A stretch of DNA of 7,299 nt from Bacteroidetes bacterium UBA2322 (GCA_002345145.1 DDVC01000102.1:1-7299), one strand, 5' to 3'. Counted from the first letter of the stretch, positions 1-6,890 are shown. The notes: generated by a model from the sequence alone, not told the origin. Numbers and translations are program-made.

Positions 1-702
1 TGTACTGACATAAAAATATATTATAGATAAATCAACTTTGTGGCATAAATAAATGTAATTTTTCGCTCCACTTTCTATGTAGTATGCTAATTTGGTGTTG
101 TACTTTGTTTGGGGCAACGGGTATTTGTAATAACGCTTGTAGTATGCTACTGCCGAATCAATAGCCACTTCCGGGCTTACTTGTATGTTTTCGGGTTCGC
201 CTTTGGGGTAAAAATATTCTATTCTTGCCCCCCTATTACAACCGGTGCTATCTGTAACAAACCCAATCGGGTCGTGGTAATCAATTCTTATGCCTTTGTA
301 GAACATCCAATGATGAGGGTGCCCTTGTATATCTTTCCAGTGTTCTACCGTAAAATCGGGGGGTATATTGAAAAATTGTTTGAACTCAGGTTTTGTAAAG
401 GCTGTTTCAAAAGTCAAATCAGGTCTAAGTCTGCATTTGTTAGCACTCGTATCAAACCGATATATACATCGAAGAAGCGTATCATTCTTAAATGCCAATC
501 TGCCAAGCACCTCCATAGAGTAACACTCTTTTTTAACCAGCAAGGAGTCCAATGGAACAAGGCGGGTATTTGTGTTAGCGGTTTGTGCTGATGCCGCGTC
601 TTTCTGTTTACCCCCAAACCAACTGCCACAACCCGGCATAGCGCCTGCGGCTATGCAAAATACCAATACCTGAAAATATAAAGAAGAGAATAGTTTTTTC
701 AT
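1..702 (-). CDS. N-terminal part of a putative exported lipoprotein, function unknown (runs off left edge)
   Basis: The frame starts at ATG 700-702 and stays open for 234 codons to base 1, so the 3' end is missing. It begins MKKLFSS, has a hydrophobic stretch to about residue 24, then AMPGC with Cys25, followed by a Gly/Ser/Ala/Thr-rich linker to about residue 47. This looks like a lipoprotein signal, although Met at -3 of the Cys is atypical. The rest is soluble and rich in Tyr and charged residues. Residues from about 130 to the edge (MFYKGIRIDY, then SPEVAIDSAVAYYKRYY, then KLAYYIES and YLCHKVDLS) have the order and spacing of an FTP/PepSY propeptide region, as found before M4/M36 metallopeptidase domains. 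That resemblance is by eye and weak. No catalytic domain is visible. The start is supported by the signal peptide placed directly after it. The gene is certain in outline; the family is a guess. Confidence 0.85.
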   Translation of the reverse strand, partial: MKKLFSSLYFQVLVFCIAAGAMPGCGSWFGGKQKDAASAQTANTNTRLVPLDSLLVKKECYSMEVLGRLAFKNDTLLRCIYRFDTSANKCRLRPDLTFETAFTKPEFKQFFNIPPDFTVEHWKDIQGHPHHWMFYKGIRIDYHDPIGFVTDSTGCNRGARIEYFYPKGEPENIQVSPEVAIDSAVAYYKRYYKYPLPQTKYNTKLAYYIESGAKNYIYLCHKVDLSIIYFYVST

Positions 703-1141
703 GGGAATTAAATGTTTTTGTGTTAAAAAATGAGATAAAAGCGTATAAAACTTCAGAAAACACAAAAACGCGCTATGGCGGATGCCCTACCCGCCGGCAA
801 ACTGCCCGATGTGGGCTATATATTGGTTTGGAATATTATATGTATGTGTTGCTATCATCATCGGGAGGAGGGTATTTTGTTTATAGTTGGCACAATAATA
901 CGTGTTATTTTGTATGGTTGTATGGGGGTGAGGGGATTTTTTTATAGCTGTTTAGGAATAGATTTTAAATAAAGTTTTTAATTGTTTTTACCGCAAAGTT
1001 TTATATAATGTTATCTGTGCCCGAGTATAACTAACTTTTGCATCTTAATACAATAACCTTTAATGTTTTTCAATTTGTGTATCCGTGGCTACTTTGATAG
1101 GTTATTATGCTCCAAACTTGGCAAAAAAGGGTATAGGAGAT
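703..1141. other. Gene-poor intergenic stretch
   Basis: No convincing gene is present. Two short overlapping plus-strand frames (720-947 and 775-972) lack family resemblance, and their translations are Cys/Tyr/Gly-rich and implausible. The stretch is AT-rich except for a GC-rich islet at about 771-816, which holds GGCGG (777-781) facing CCGCC (791-795) and GCCC (804-807) facing GGGC (813-816). A 16-base near-palindrome with one G-T pair lies at 894-909. No clear TAnnTTTG promoter for the gene at 702 was found. Confidence 0.6.
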
Positions 1142-1173
1142 AAAAAAACGGCAACACCCAAAGGTATTGCCGT
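1142..1173 (-). terminator. Rho-independent terminator of the small lipoprotein gene
   Basis: ACGGCAA (1148-1154) and TTGCCGT (1167-1173) form a perfect 7-base-pair stem. A single mismatch separates it from an inner ACC/GGT stem with loop CAAA. Read on the minus strand, the stem is followed by seven T (complement of A 1142-1148). It starts 28 bases after the stop codon at 1202. There is no T run on the plus-strand side, so it acts for leftward transcription only. Confidence 0.85.
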
Positions 1174-1201
1174 AAGCAATGCATTACAAAACCTTACAGT
1201 T

Positions 1202-1633
1202 TTACATAACTTTAAAGGTTTTTACAATAGGCTTAAAATTGTCGGTATTGAGCGAAATAACCAACTCGTAGTTGCCGGCAGGCCAGCCGTTATTAGGTTT
1301 GCTGAGTGTGGAGTTTAGGCTGAAAGTAGAACCGGAGCCAATATCGCCGGCGCGCAAAATCACTTCGTCTATCAAAAAGCGTTGCCCATCGGTATTAAAC
1401 CATGCAAACTTTATTTGGGTGTCGGCAGGGGCAAAGTTTAAATTGCACGATACAAAAAACATCGGGGCATCGGGCGAAAATACGGTTTTATCGGCAGGGC
1501 AGACTTTGTTAACCGGCGCATAGCATAACAAAACATTGCTTATGCTTGCGGTGGAAACATTAAAACTGCAAGAACTAACAAAAAATAACGCCAGCAAAAA
1601 TACCGGCAACGTAAGGTTTTTGTGCAAAGTCAT
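1202..1633 (-). CDS. Small lipoprotein with an Ig-like/beta-sandwich C-terminal region, unknown function
   Basis: This is a 143-residue protein with ATG at 1631-1633 and stop TAA at 1202-1204. Residues 1-21 are a signal peptide (K5, then a hydrophobic core) ending in VSSC, a good lipobox with Cys22, so a lipid-anchored periplasmic or outer-membrane protein is predicted. The mature part has three more Cys (about 37, 45 and 63), then alternating beta-strand-like segments, including KFAWFNTDG and SLSKPNNGWPAGNYELVISL. The late W-P-x-G-x-Y motif followed by a hydrophobic strand is typical of small beta-sandwich domains in exported Bacteroidota proteins. No enzymatic motif is seen. It forms its own transcription unit, with a promoter at 1703-1735 and a terminator at 1142-1173. 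Its N-terminal Cys would be a substrate for the Lnt encoded in this window. The function is unknown. Confidence 0.88.
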   Translation of the reverse strand: MTLHKNLTLPVFLLALFFVSSCSFNVSTASISNVLLCYAPVNKVCPADKTVFSPDAPMFFVSCNLNFAPADTQIKFAWFNTDGQRFLIDEVILRAGDIGSGSTFSLNSTLSKPNNGWPAGNYELVISLNTDNFKPIVKTFKVM

Positions 1634-1702
1634 AAACAGAGATGTGGGGGGTTAGGATGTTAAAAATGAATAAACCGGGTGTGCTGTAGTGCATTGCTAC
1701 CC

Positions 1703-1735
1703 CAAAGTTACGCCGGCCTACCGCCTCCGTACAAA
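1703..1735 (-). promoter_or_regulatory. Bacteroidota-type promoter for the small lipoprotein gene
   Basis: On the minus strand TTTG (1735-1732) is followed after 21 bases by TAACTTTG (1710-1703), matching the TTTG / TAnnTTTG consensus of the primary Bacteroidota sigma factor. Transcription would begin near 1697, giving a leader of roughly 60-65 bases before the ATG at 1633. It lies just downstream of the nadC terminator, as expected for a new unit. Confidence 0.65.
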
Positions 1736-1784
1736 CCAATGTTTACCCCATTTTAAACCTTTACCGGCACAATGGCTTACCCCC

Positions 1785-1841
1785 AAACCCTTAGCAAAAA
1801 AGGGCTGCACAATAATAGCCGTAAAGGTGCAGCAAGGGTTT
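1785..1841. repeat. Nested inverted repeat around the nadC terminator
   Basis: AAACCCTT (1785-1792) and AAGGGTTT (1834-1841) are perfect 8-base complements. They enclose the 7-base terminator stem GCTGCAC (1804-1810) / GTGCAGC (1827-1833). On the right the two arms are contiguous; on the left they are separated by 11 bases that hold the A run. The outer pairing would therefore loop out the terminator's U tract. Confidence 0.6.
1796..1833 (-). terminator. Rho-independent terminator of nadC
   Basis: Read on the minus strand, a perfect 7-base-pair stem (1833-1827 with 1810-1804) and a 16-base loop are followed by CC and six T (complement of A 1796-1801). It begins about 42 bases after the nadC stop and directly precedes the next promoter. 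The loop is longer than in a textbook terminator. Confidence 0.65.
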
Positions 1842-1875
1842 ATGAGGTTTATTTTAGTGCGCAGCAGCGCTAATT

Positions 1876-2709
1876 TTACACTGCTTTCAGGCTAATATCC
1901 ATACTTTTGTAAGAATGAGTAAGCTCGCCTACCGAAATAAAATCAACGCCGGTTTGGGCATAACCGCGCACAGTTTGGAGGGTTATGCCGCCCGATGATT
2001 CGGTTTCGTACTGCCCGTTTACCATTTCTACTGCTCGGCGGGTGGTGGGCACATCAAAATTATCAAACATAATGCGGTCTGCCATACCGGTTTGCAGTAC
2101 CAGTTCTAACTCTTGCAGGTTGCGCACTTCTATTTCCACTTGTAGGGGGAGGCGGTTATGGGTAAGGTATTGGCGGGTGCGGTGCAGGGCGTTTACTATG
2201 CCGCCGCAGTAATCGTGGTGGTTGTCTTTAATCATAACCATATCATACAGCCCCATGCGGTGGTTATGCCCTCCGCCCAAGCGCACCGCCCATTTTTCAA
2301 AATACCGGAAACCGGGCGTAGTTTTTCGGGTATCCAAAATGCGGGCGTTGGCGCCGTTTATGGCTTGCACGTAGCGGTTGGTAAGGGTGGCAATGCCGCT
2401 CATGCGCTGCATACAATTGAGCAGCAGTCGCTCGGCTTTTAGGATAGATTGTTTGCTGCCCGCTACGGTAAGCCCTATATTGCCGGGCTGTACGGGTGTG
2501 CCATCGGGTATCAATACCTGTACTTGTAGGTTGGCATCAACCACTTGGCATATTTGTACTGCCAGCTCTACACCGGCTATAATACCGGCTTCTTTAATGA
2601 GCAGTTTGGCGCTGCCCATAGCATCGGGCGGAATACAGGCAAGCGAGGTATGGTCGCCATTGCCCACATCTTCGGCTAAGGCGTTTTGGATAAATTGCTG
2701 AATGTTCAT
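1876..2709 (-). CDS. nadC: Nicotinate-nucleotide pyrophosphorylase (quinolinate phosphoribosyltransferase)
   Basis: The enzyme converts quinolinate and PRPP to nicotinate mononucleotide, CO2 and pyrophosphate, the committed de novo NAD step, in the cytosol. The ATG at 2707-2709 gives 277 residues, the usual family length, and the protein begins MNIQQFIQNALAEDVGNGDHT, as NadC proteins typically do. The frame can be opened to a TTG at 2739, but those ten extra residues are not expected. Visible motifs are EDVGNGDHT (13-21), the dimer and substrate segment LLNCMQRMSGIAT (96-108), ILDTRKTTPGFR (124-135, the basic RK pair for quinolinate/PRPP), GGGHNHRMGLYD (145-156), MIKDNH (159-164), VEIEV (191-195), MFDNF (214-218), ESSGGI (237-242) and SVGELTHS (259-266). 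These cover the N-terminal sandwich and the C-terminal alpha/beta barrel intact. ACMSD lies 243 bases upstream on the same strand with no clear intrinsic terminator between them, so co-transcription is possible. Confidence 0.97.
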   Translation of the reverse strand: MNIQQFIQNALAEDVGNGDHTSLACIPPDAMGSAKLLIKEAGIIAGVELAVQICQVVDANLQVQVLIPDGTPVQPGNIGLTVAGSKQSILKAERLLLNCMQRMSGIATLTNRYVQAINGANARILDTRKTTPGFRYFEKWAVRLGGGHNHRMGLYDMVMIKDNHHDYCGGIVNALHRTRQYLTHNRLPLQVEIEVRNLQELELVLQTGMADRIMFDNFDVPTTRRAVEMVNGQYETESSGGITLQTVRGYAQTGVDFISVGELTHSYKSMDISLKAV

Positions 2710-2915
2710 GGGGGTTATGTCAAAGATGGTCAATTGCAATTATTTTTTAATAATTTTCCGATATTCCTTACAGCAAATTGCTCTGCTATTCCCAATAACC
2801 TACTTCTAACTTCAACAGCCGTACAACTCTTAACCTTATCTACTTTTTTCTTGATAAAAAAGCAGCAAAAAAGACTAACTAAGAACTTACAATTATTGCA
2901 GAATTGACTGTTTCT

Positions 2916-2952
2916 GGGGGGGGTATGTGGGGCTGCTTTGGTTGGGGGTGGG
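2916..2952 (+). other. G-run tract directly after the ACMSD stop (C-rich on the transcript strand)
   Basis: The plus strand carries G8 (2916-2923), G4 (2929-2932), G5 (2944-2948) and G3 (2950-2952), with spacers of 5, 11 and 1 bases. This could form a G-quadruplex on the template strand of ACMSD. The corresponding ACMSD transcript is C-rich and G-poor, as in Rho loading sites. It abuts the stop codon at 2953-2955. The rest of the 2710-2952 gap shows only a short palindrome, AGCAAATTGCT (2772-2782), and A-rich runs. Confidence 0.4.
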
Positions 2953-3963
2953 TTAAATAAAATCTTCCTCTTTCAGGTTGAGCCAACTGAGGGCAGATTG
3001 GTAGTAAATTTTTTGGAGTGTGGTTTTATCTAAGTTCATGCTTTCTACCAGTGCGCCGGTATTGAGTTCGCCCAGCGGAAAGGGGTAATCAGAGCCCAGC
3101 GCTATTTTATCGGCGCCAAACAGTTTAAGGTTTTGTAGCATCATATCGGCATCAAAAACCAGCGTATCTACCCAAAACTGACCAAGATATTTGGTAGGCG
3201 GGTAGGGGTTGTCAATAGCCACTAAATCGGGTCGGGCATTAAAACCGTGCATAATTCTGCCCAGCGTGCCGGCAAAAGCGCCTCCGCCATGCGAAAACAT
3301 GACCCTAAGATTGGGCAGCCGCTCAAAAACGCCGCCAAAAATCATGGAACAAATGGCGCGCGAAGTTTCGGCAGGCATACCTACCAACCAGGGCAACCAA
3401 TAGCGCTGCATACTGCTGCTGCCCATCATATCCCATGGGTGCACAAATACGGCAGCGCCCATGCTTTCGCAGGCTTCAAAAAACGGGCTTAGTTCGGGGG
3501 CGCTCAGGTTCCAGTCGTTTATATGCGAGCCTATTTGCACACCTGCCAATTTAAGGTCTTTCATGCAGCGTTCCAGCTCTTGTATGGCAAGCTGTGGGTC
3601 TTGCATAGGCACGGTAGCCAAGCCTATAAAGCGTTTAGGGTATCGGGCAACTACATCGGCAATATGGTCGTTCAAAAATTGGGAGGTTTGCAGGGCATCG
3701 TTGGGTTTAGCCCAATAGTTAAACATAACCGGAATGGTGCAAACCACCTGAATATCAATTTGGGTGCGCTCCATATCGGCAAAACGGCGCTCGGCGCTCC
3801 AGCAGTTTTCTTCAATTTCTCTGAAAAACTTGTTGCCAATCATCATTTTGGCGTACCCTTGCCGGTGGTGTTCTAAGTGAATAAACCCATCGTAACCAAA
3901 TTTATCGGCAAAACGGGGCAATTTATCGGGAATAATGTGCGAGTGAGCGTCTATACGTAGCAC
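2953..3963 (-). CDS. ACMSD: 2-amino-3-carboxymuconate-6-semialdehyde decarboxylase (ACMSD)
   Basis: This is a zinc-dependent, non-oxidative decarboxylase of the amidohydrolase superfamily. It turns 2-amino-3-carboxymuconate semialdehyde into 2-aminomuconate semialdehyde and CO2, diverting the kynurenine pathway away from quinolinate. It has 336 residues, the length of the human enzyme. The metal ligands are in place: H7 and H9 (DAHSHI), H175 (VHPWDM), H225 (SHGGGAF) as the catalytic-type His, and D292 (GSDYPFPLGE). R48 (FFREIEENCW) and R236 (LGRIMHGF) match the substrate-carboxylate arginines. Long blocks read like human ACMSD, including PVMFNYWAKP (78-87), YWLPWLVGMPAET (188-200) and DYPFPLGEL (292-300). 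This makes ACMSD much more likely than a generic amidohydrolase. The start is GTG at 3961-3963: an ATG at 3966-3968 is out of frame, the next in-frame upstream stop is at 3994-3996, and human ACMSD begins at the same point. It has its own promoter at 4003-4033, and nadC follows downstream. Confidence 0.93.
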   Translation of the reverse strand: MLRIDAHSHIIPDKLPRFADKFGYDGFIHLEHHRQGYAKMMIGNKFFREIEENCWSAERRFADMERTQIDIQVVCTIPVMFNYWAKPNDALQTSQFLNDHIADVVARYPKRFIGLATVPMQDPQLAIQELERCMKDLKLAGVQIGSHINDWNLSAPELSPFFEACESMGAAVFVHPWDMMGSSSMQRYWLPWLVGMPAETSRAICSMIFGGVFERLPNLRVMFSHGGGAFAGTLGRIMHGFNARPDLVAIDNPYPPTKYLGQFWVDTLVFDADMMLQNLKLFGADKIALGSDYPFPLGELNTGALVESMNLDKTTLQKIYYQSALSWLNLKEEDFI

Positions 3964-4002
3964 GGCATTAAGTTTAGAGCCAAATAAGATTACTTAAGCC
4001 CC

Positions 4003-4033
4003 CAAAGGTAGGTAAAAATCCTTGTTTGGGCAA
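4003..4033 (-). promoter_or_regulatory. Bacteroidota-type promoter for ACMSD
   Basis: On the minus strand TTG (4033-4031), 20 bases, then TACCTTTG (4010-4003) match the TTG / TAnnTTTG consensus exactly. The predicted start is near 3996, about 30 bases before the GTG at 3963. The site lies in the short gap after the phosphatase gene, which makes ACMSD (and perhaps nadC) a separate transcription unit from lnt. Confidence 0.7.
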
Positions 4034-4056
4034 TACATTATGGATATTTACCCGCA

Positions 4057-4890
4057 CTAACCTTTGTGCCATTGCTCAAACAGGGGCAAGACAGATTCAA
4101 ACAAGCCCGGCGCTGAGGCAATAATTTCTTTACCAAAGAGGTAATGTCGCTTGCCCGAAAAATCGGATACCTTGCCGCCGGCTTCCTGCACTATGAGGCT
4201 GCCGGCTGCCACATCCCAAGGGAGGAGGCTGTGTTCAAAAAAAGCGTCAAACCTGCCGCAGGCTACATAGCACAAATCTACGGCAGCCGCCCCAAACCGC
4301 CTGATGCCTTTGGTTTGTTTCATAAGGGTTTGCAGTATGGGCAGGTATTTGTCAACCACCGCAAAATCGTAATACGGAAAACCGGTGCCTATGAGTGCAT
4401 CGGGCAGGGTGGCGGTATTGCTTACACTTATGGGTTGTTGGTTCAAAAATGCACCGCCGCCTTTTACCGCCCAAAAACACTCGCTTCGGTTTACCTCATA
4501 CACCACGCCCAGCACGGGTTGGTTTTTATAGGCAAGGGCAATGCTTACGGCATAAGAGGGCAGGTTGTATAAAAAATTGGTAGTGCCGTCAAGGGGGTCT
4601 ATTATCCACTGCCAGGGTTGGTTATCGTTTCGGGCAATGGTGTTTTCTTCGGCAATAAAACCCGCATCGGGCAAAAGGGGTTGCAGCGCGCCAATGAGCA
4701 TTTTTTCCGATGTAGTGTCCACATAACTCACCAAATTATTGTGGTATTTGAGCTGAATATCGGCGGCGGCTACTTTTCCGGCTTCTGAACGGATAAAAGC
4801 GCCTGCTTCTTTGGCAATCTGTTGTACGGTTTGGCAAAGTTGCCAAAGTTGGTTGGGAGTAAGTGGGCTAACGTTGGTATTGTTTTCCAA
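4057..4890 (-). CDS. Inositol-monophosphatase-family phosphatase
   Basis: This is a Mg-dependent sugar-phosphate phosphatase of the IMPase/SuhB superfamily with 277 residues, a normal length, and it is cytosolic. Both signature motifs are present: DPLDGTTNFLYNLP (98-111), giving metal ligands D98 and D101, and WDVAAGSLIVQEAGG (225-239), giving D226. The upstream acidic pair is E81/E82 (IAEEN) and a D-T-T-S-E segment lies at 58-62. The substrate is not decidable from sequence: inositol-1-phosphate is likely, but histidinol phosphate, fructose-1,6-bisphosphate and related activities occur in the family. PAP phosphatase (CysQ) fits less well. The start is odd. The frame is closed upstream by the lnt TGA (4894-4896), leaving only codons AAA and TTG before GluAsnAsn, so TTG (4888-4890) is nearly forced; no in-frame ATG occurs before residue 64, which is inside the fold. 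The stop is TAG. The gene is tightly coupled to lnt, with which it shares a reading frame. Confidence 0.93.
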   Translation of the reverse strand: MENNTNVSPLTPNQLWQLCQTVQQIAKEAGAFIRSEAGKVAAADIQLKYHNNLVSYVDTTSEKMLIGALQPLLPDAGFIAEENTIARNDNQPWQWIIDPLDGTTNFLYNLPSYAVSIALAYKNQPVLGVVYEVNRSECFWAVKGGGAFLNQQPISVSNTATLPDALIGTGFPYYDFAVVDKYLPILQTLMKQTKGIRRFGAAAVDLCYVACGRFDAFFEHSLLPWDVAAGSLIVQEAGGKVSDFSGKRHYLFGKEIIASAPGLFESVLPLFEQWHKG

Positions 4891-4893
4891 TTT

Positions 4894-6543
4894 TCAGGTA
4901 ATTTTTTGGGTGTGGTGGGTGGTAAACTTGCCCACAAAGGTAAGCAAAAGCAGCAAACCCGATAGCAAAACGGCAGTTCTGCCAAGGTAATCGCCATATT
5001 GGGCATAAAAAGTAAGCCGGTCATTAGCAAGCAGGGTATGGCGCAGGGCGTCGGTTTGTTGCCAAGCAAGGGTTTTGGTTCTCCTTCCGCGCTGGTCAAT
5101 AAATGCCGATATGCCGGTATTGGCTGCCCGGGCTATGCTTCGGCGGGTTTCTATGGCGCGCATAGAGGCATAATGCAGGTGCTGTTGGTAGCCGGCGGTA
5201 TTACCCCACCAACCATCGTTGGTCATTATAAACAGCAGTTGTGCTCCTTTTTTTACATACCGGGTTACATACTGCCCAAAAACCGATTCGTAACAAATAA
5301 CCGGCGCTATGGCAAAACCGCCGTTTGCCGTAAAAACGCCGCACTCCGGTTGGCTGCCAAAACTGCCAATGCCGCCGCCCAACGCTTCTGCCAAAGGCGA
5401 CAACAACCCAAAAACCGACTGGTAGGGGATGCGCTCCACGCCCGGTACCAATTTTGATTTGTGGTAAAACTGTACCCCAATACCGGTATCTATTTGTGCC
5501 GATGAGTTATATACGTCATAACTGCCCGATTTGCTGAGATAACTTCGGGCAGTAGGGGTGGCGCCGGGCTGCGGGTAGTGTTGCAGGGCAGTAATGCCGC
5601 TTATTATTTTTAGTTGTGGGTATTGTTGCAGCCACTGCCTAAGCTGCTTGGTGCGCGGGTGTTGGGTAAACCCGTCTATCCAAAAGGCATCGGGCAAGGC
5701 GGTTTCGGGCAGCAGCAGGTATTGGGTATTGGGAGTAAGTTGTTTTTGGGCAAGGGCGAGCATTTTCTGCACTTGCTCATTGGCTTCCTGCTCGGTGGGT
5801 ATATGGTAAGGGTTTTCGCTGGGTTGCACTATAACCACCTCTACCGGCTTGCCCGTTTCGGTATAAGTATAAAACATGCCCAACGAAAGGAGTATGGGAA
5901 CCATAAAAACCAATGCCGATGGCAGAAAAACCCTGCCCGATGTTTGGTTTTTACCCAATGTTTGCGCCCATTTACCCATGCCCCAGTACTGCATAAAAGC
6001 CCTAAATACGAGCATATTTACCAACAACACCCACAATGTGCCGCCGCCGGAGCCGGTATAGGCATACCACTGTATAAAAGAAGGGTAAGCGCTTAGGGCA
6101 TTGCCCAGGTTGAGCCACGTCCAGGCAAGTTCCCAGCGTTGGTGCAGGTGTTCAAACGCCAGCCAGTACAGTATAAACGATAAATACCCCACTCTGCCAC
6201 CCAACCGGTTTAAGGTTTGAAAAAACAACATAAAAGGCACACACATGAGCAGGGCATTGGTTACTACGGCAAACAGCATACCCACCCAGGTAGCGCCGGC
6301 AATCCAGTCGGTGGTAAACAGATTGAACAATAAAAAGCAGCCGAAAACCCGGTAAAATAGCCACCCGCCGCCCAATGTTTTACTGCCTTTGGCAGCTATT
6401 TCGGATAGGTATAAAAGCGGCACAAACATTACAAACAGCAGAGGGGTAATCCCAATGGGTATCCATGCCAGCCAACCCAGCAGAGCGGGTAAAATGGTTA
6501 GCCACCGGTGGGCAGTTTTTTCAGCAGCAGCAGGCAGGAGCAT
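4894..6543 (-). CDS. lnt: Apolipoprotein N-acyltransferase
   Basis: This inner-membrane enzyme transfers an acyl chain from phospholipid to the N-terminal Cys of lipoproteins after Lgt and LspA. The ATG at 6541-6543 gives 549 residues. The N-terminal part is a series of hydrophobic membrane spans (about residues 13-230), followed by a periplasmic nitrilase domain and a final span near residues 520-538. The catalytic triad is visible: Glu280 in LLLPETALPD, Lys362 in YHKSKLVPGVE and Cys417 in PVICYESVFG. The conserved TNDGWWGNTAG (441-451) and RAIETRRSIARAANTGIS (462-479) segments are also present. LVPGVE instead of LVPFGE is the form I associate with Bacteroidota. The frame can be opened to TTG 6577-6579 (561 residues), but that codon overlaps a TAnnTTTG element and adds a non-membrane leader, so ATG 6543 is preferred. 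The stop is TGA at 4894-4896, three bases before the phosphatase start. Both predicted lipoproteins here would be substrates. Confidence 0.95.
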   Translation of the reverse strand: MLLPAAAEKTAHRWLTILPALLGWLAWIPIGITPLLFVMFVPLLYLSEIAAKGSKTLGGGWLFYRVFGCFLLFNLFTTDWIAGATWVGMLFAVVTNALLMCVPFMLFFQTLNRLGGRVGYLSFILYWLAFEHLHQRWELAWTWLNLGNALSAYPSFIQWYAYTGSGGGTLWVLLVNMLVFRAFMQYWGMGKWAQTLGKNQTSGRVFLPSALVFMVPILLSLGMFYTYTETGKPVEVVIVQPSENPYHIPTEQEANEQVQKMLALAQKQLTPNTQYLLLPETALPDAFWIDGFTQHPRTKQLRQWLQQYPQLKIISGITALQHYPQPGATPTARSYLSKSGSYDVYNSSAQIDTGIGVQFYHKSKLVPGVERIPYQSVFGLLSPLAEALGGGIGSFGSQPECGVFTANGGFAIAPVICYESVFGQYVTRYVKKGAQLLFIMTNDGWWGNTAGYQQHLHYASMRAIETRRSIARAANTGISAFIDQRGRRTKTLAWQQTDALRHTLLANDRLTFYAQYGDYLGRTAVLLSGLLLLLTFVGKFTTHHTQKIT

Positions 6544-6576
6544 ATTGAAGAGGCTTATGTGTGGAAGCAAAAAGCG

Positions 6577-6584
6577 CAAACTTA
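6577..6584 (-). promoter_or_regulatory. Possible -7 element (TAAGTTTG) for the lnt operon
   Basis: TAAGTTTG on the minus strand fits TAnnTTTG. It would start transcription near 6570, about 27 bases before the preferred ATG at 6543. No good TTG is found 17-23 bases upstream, so only half of the promoter is supported. Confidence 0.3.
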
Positions 6585-6699
6585 GGTAAAATTTACTTTT
6601 TTGTAACTACTTACCCTGTATTTTAGCCTTAACCAATGGGTTTGTTTTAGCCGCAAGGGTGGCAAGGTATGTGCGTTATTGGTGGTTTTTCTTTGCGCC

Positions 6700-6731
6700 T
6701 TTGGGCAAAACAAAATTTGCCGCTGCCCAAA
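6700..6731. repeat. Perfect 8-base inverted repeat with 16-base loop
   Basis: TTTGGGCA (6700-6707) pairs with TGCCCAAA (6724-6731). A competing stem, GGCAAA (6704-6709) with TTTGCC (6716-6721), shares bases with the first, so the two are alternatives. No T run follows on either strand, so a terminator is unlikely. Confidence 0.5.
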
Positions 6732-6815
6732 ACTTGGCTGCATAAGGTTTACGCCCGATAATGTAGCGGCTGTTAGGGAGGATAAATTGCTAAAAAGGCA
6801 AGTGTGCCCAATCAT

Positions 6816-6890
6816 TTACCCTGTTTACCCGTGCAAAAGTGTGGGTTACAACATCAAAAGCGGGGTAAAAATGTACCTGCGGCAGGGTAA
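6816..6890. repeat. Nested inverted repeat (two stacked arms)
   Basis: TTACCCTG (6816-6823) pairs with CAGGGTAA (6883-6890). Directly inside it TTTACCC (6824-6830) pairs with GGGTAAA (6863-6869). The left arm is continuous over 15 bases; the right arm has a 13-base insertion. A TAAGCGCTTA palindrome follows at once (6891-6900). It could be a structured RNA or a protein site; nothing else in the sequence decides. Confidence 0.45.

Noticed and set aside
414..629. Minus-strand 71-codon frame
   Set aside because: It lies in a different frame inside the open partial lipoprotein gene 1-702, which has a signal peptide and no stop over 234 codons.
1876..2739. nadC starting at TTG 2739 (287 residues)
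   Set aside because: The ATG at 2709 gives the normal family length and N-terminus. The extra ten residues are not typical, and a promoter-like CATCTTTG (one mismatch to the -7 consensus, no -33 partner) lies in that segment.
5614..6096. Long plus-strand frames opposite lnt, ACMSD and nadC
   Set aside because: They are antisense shadows of clearly recognised enzymes and have no features of their own.
4894..6579. lnt starting at TTG 6579
   Set aside because: That TTG sits inside a TAnnTTTG element, and an ATG twelve codons later starts just before the first membrane span.
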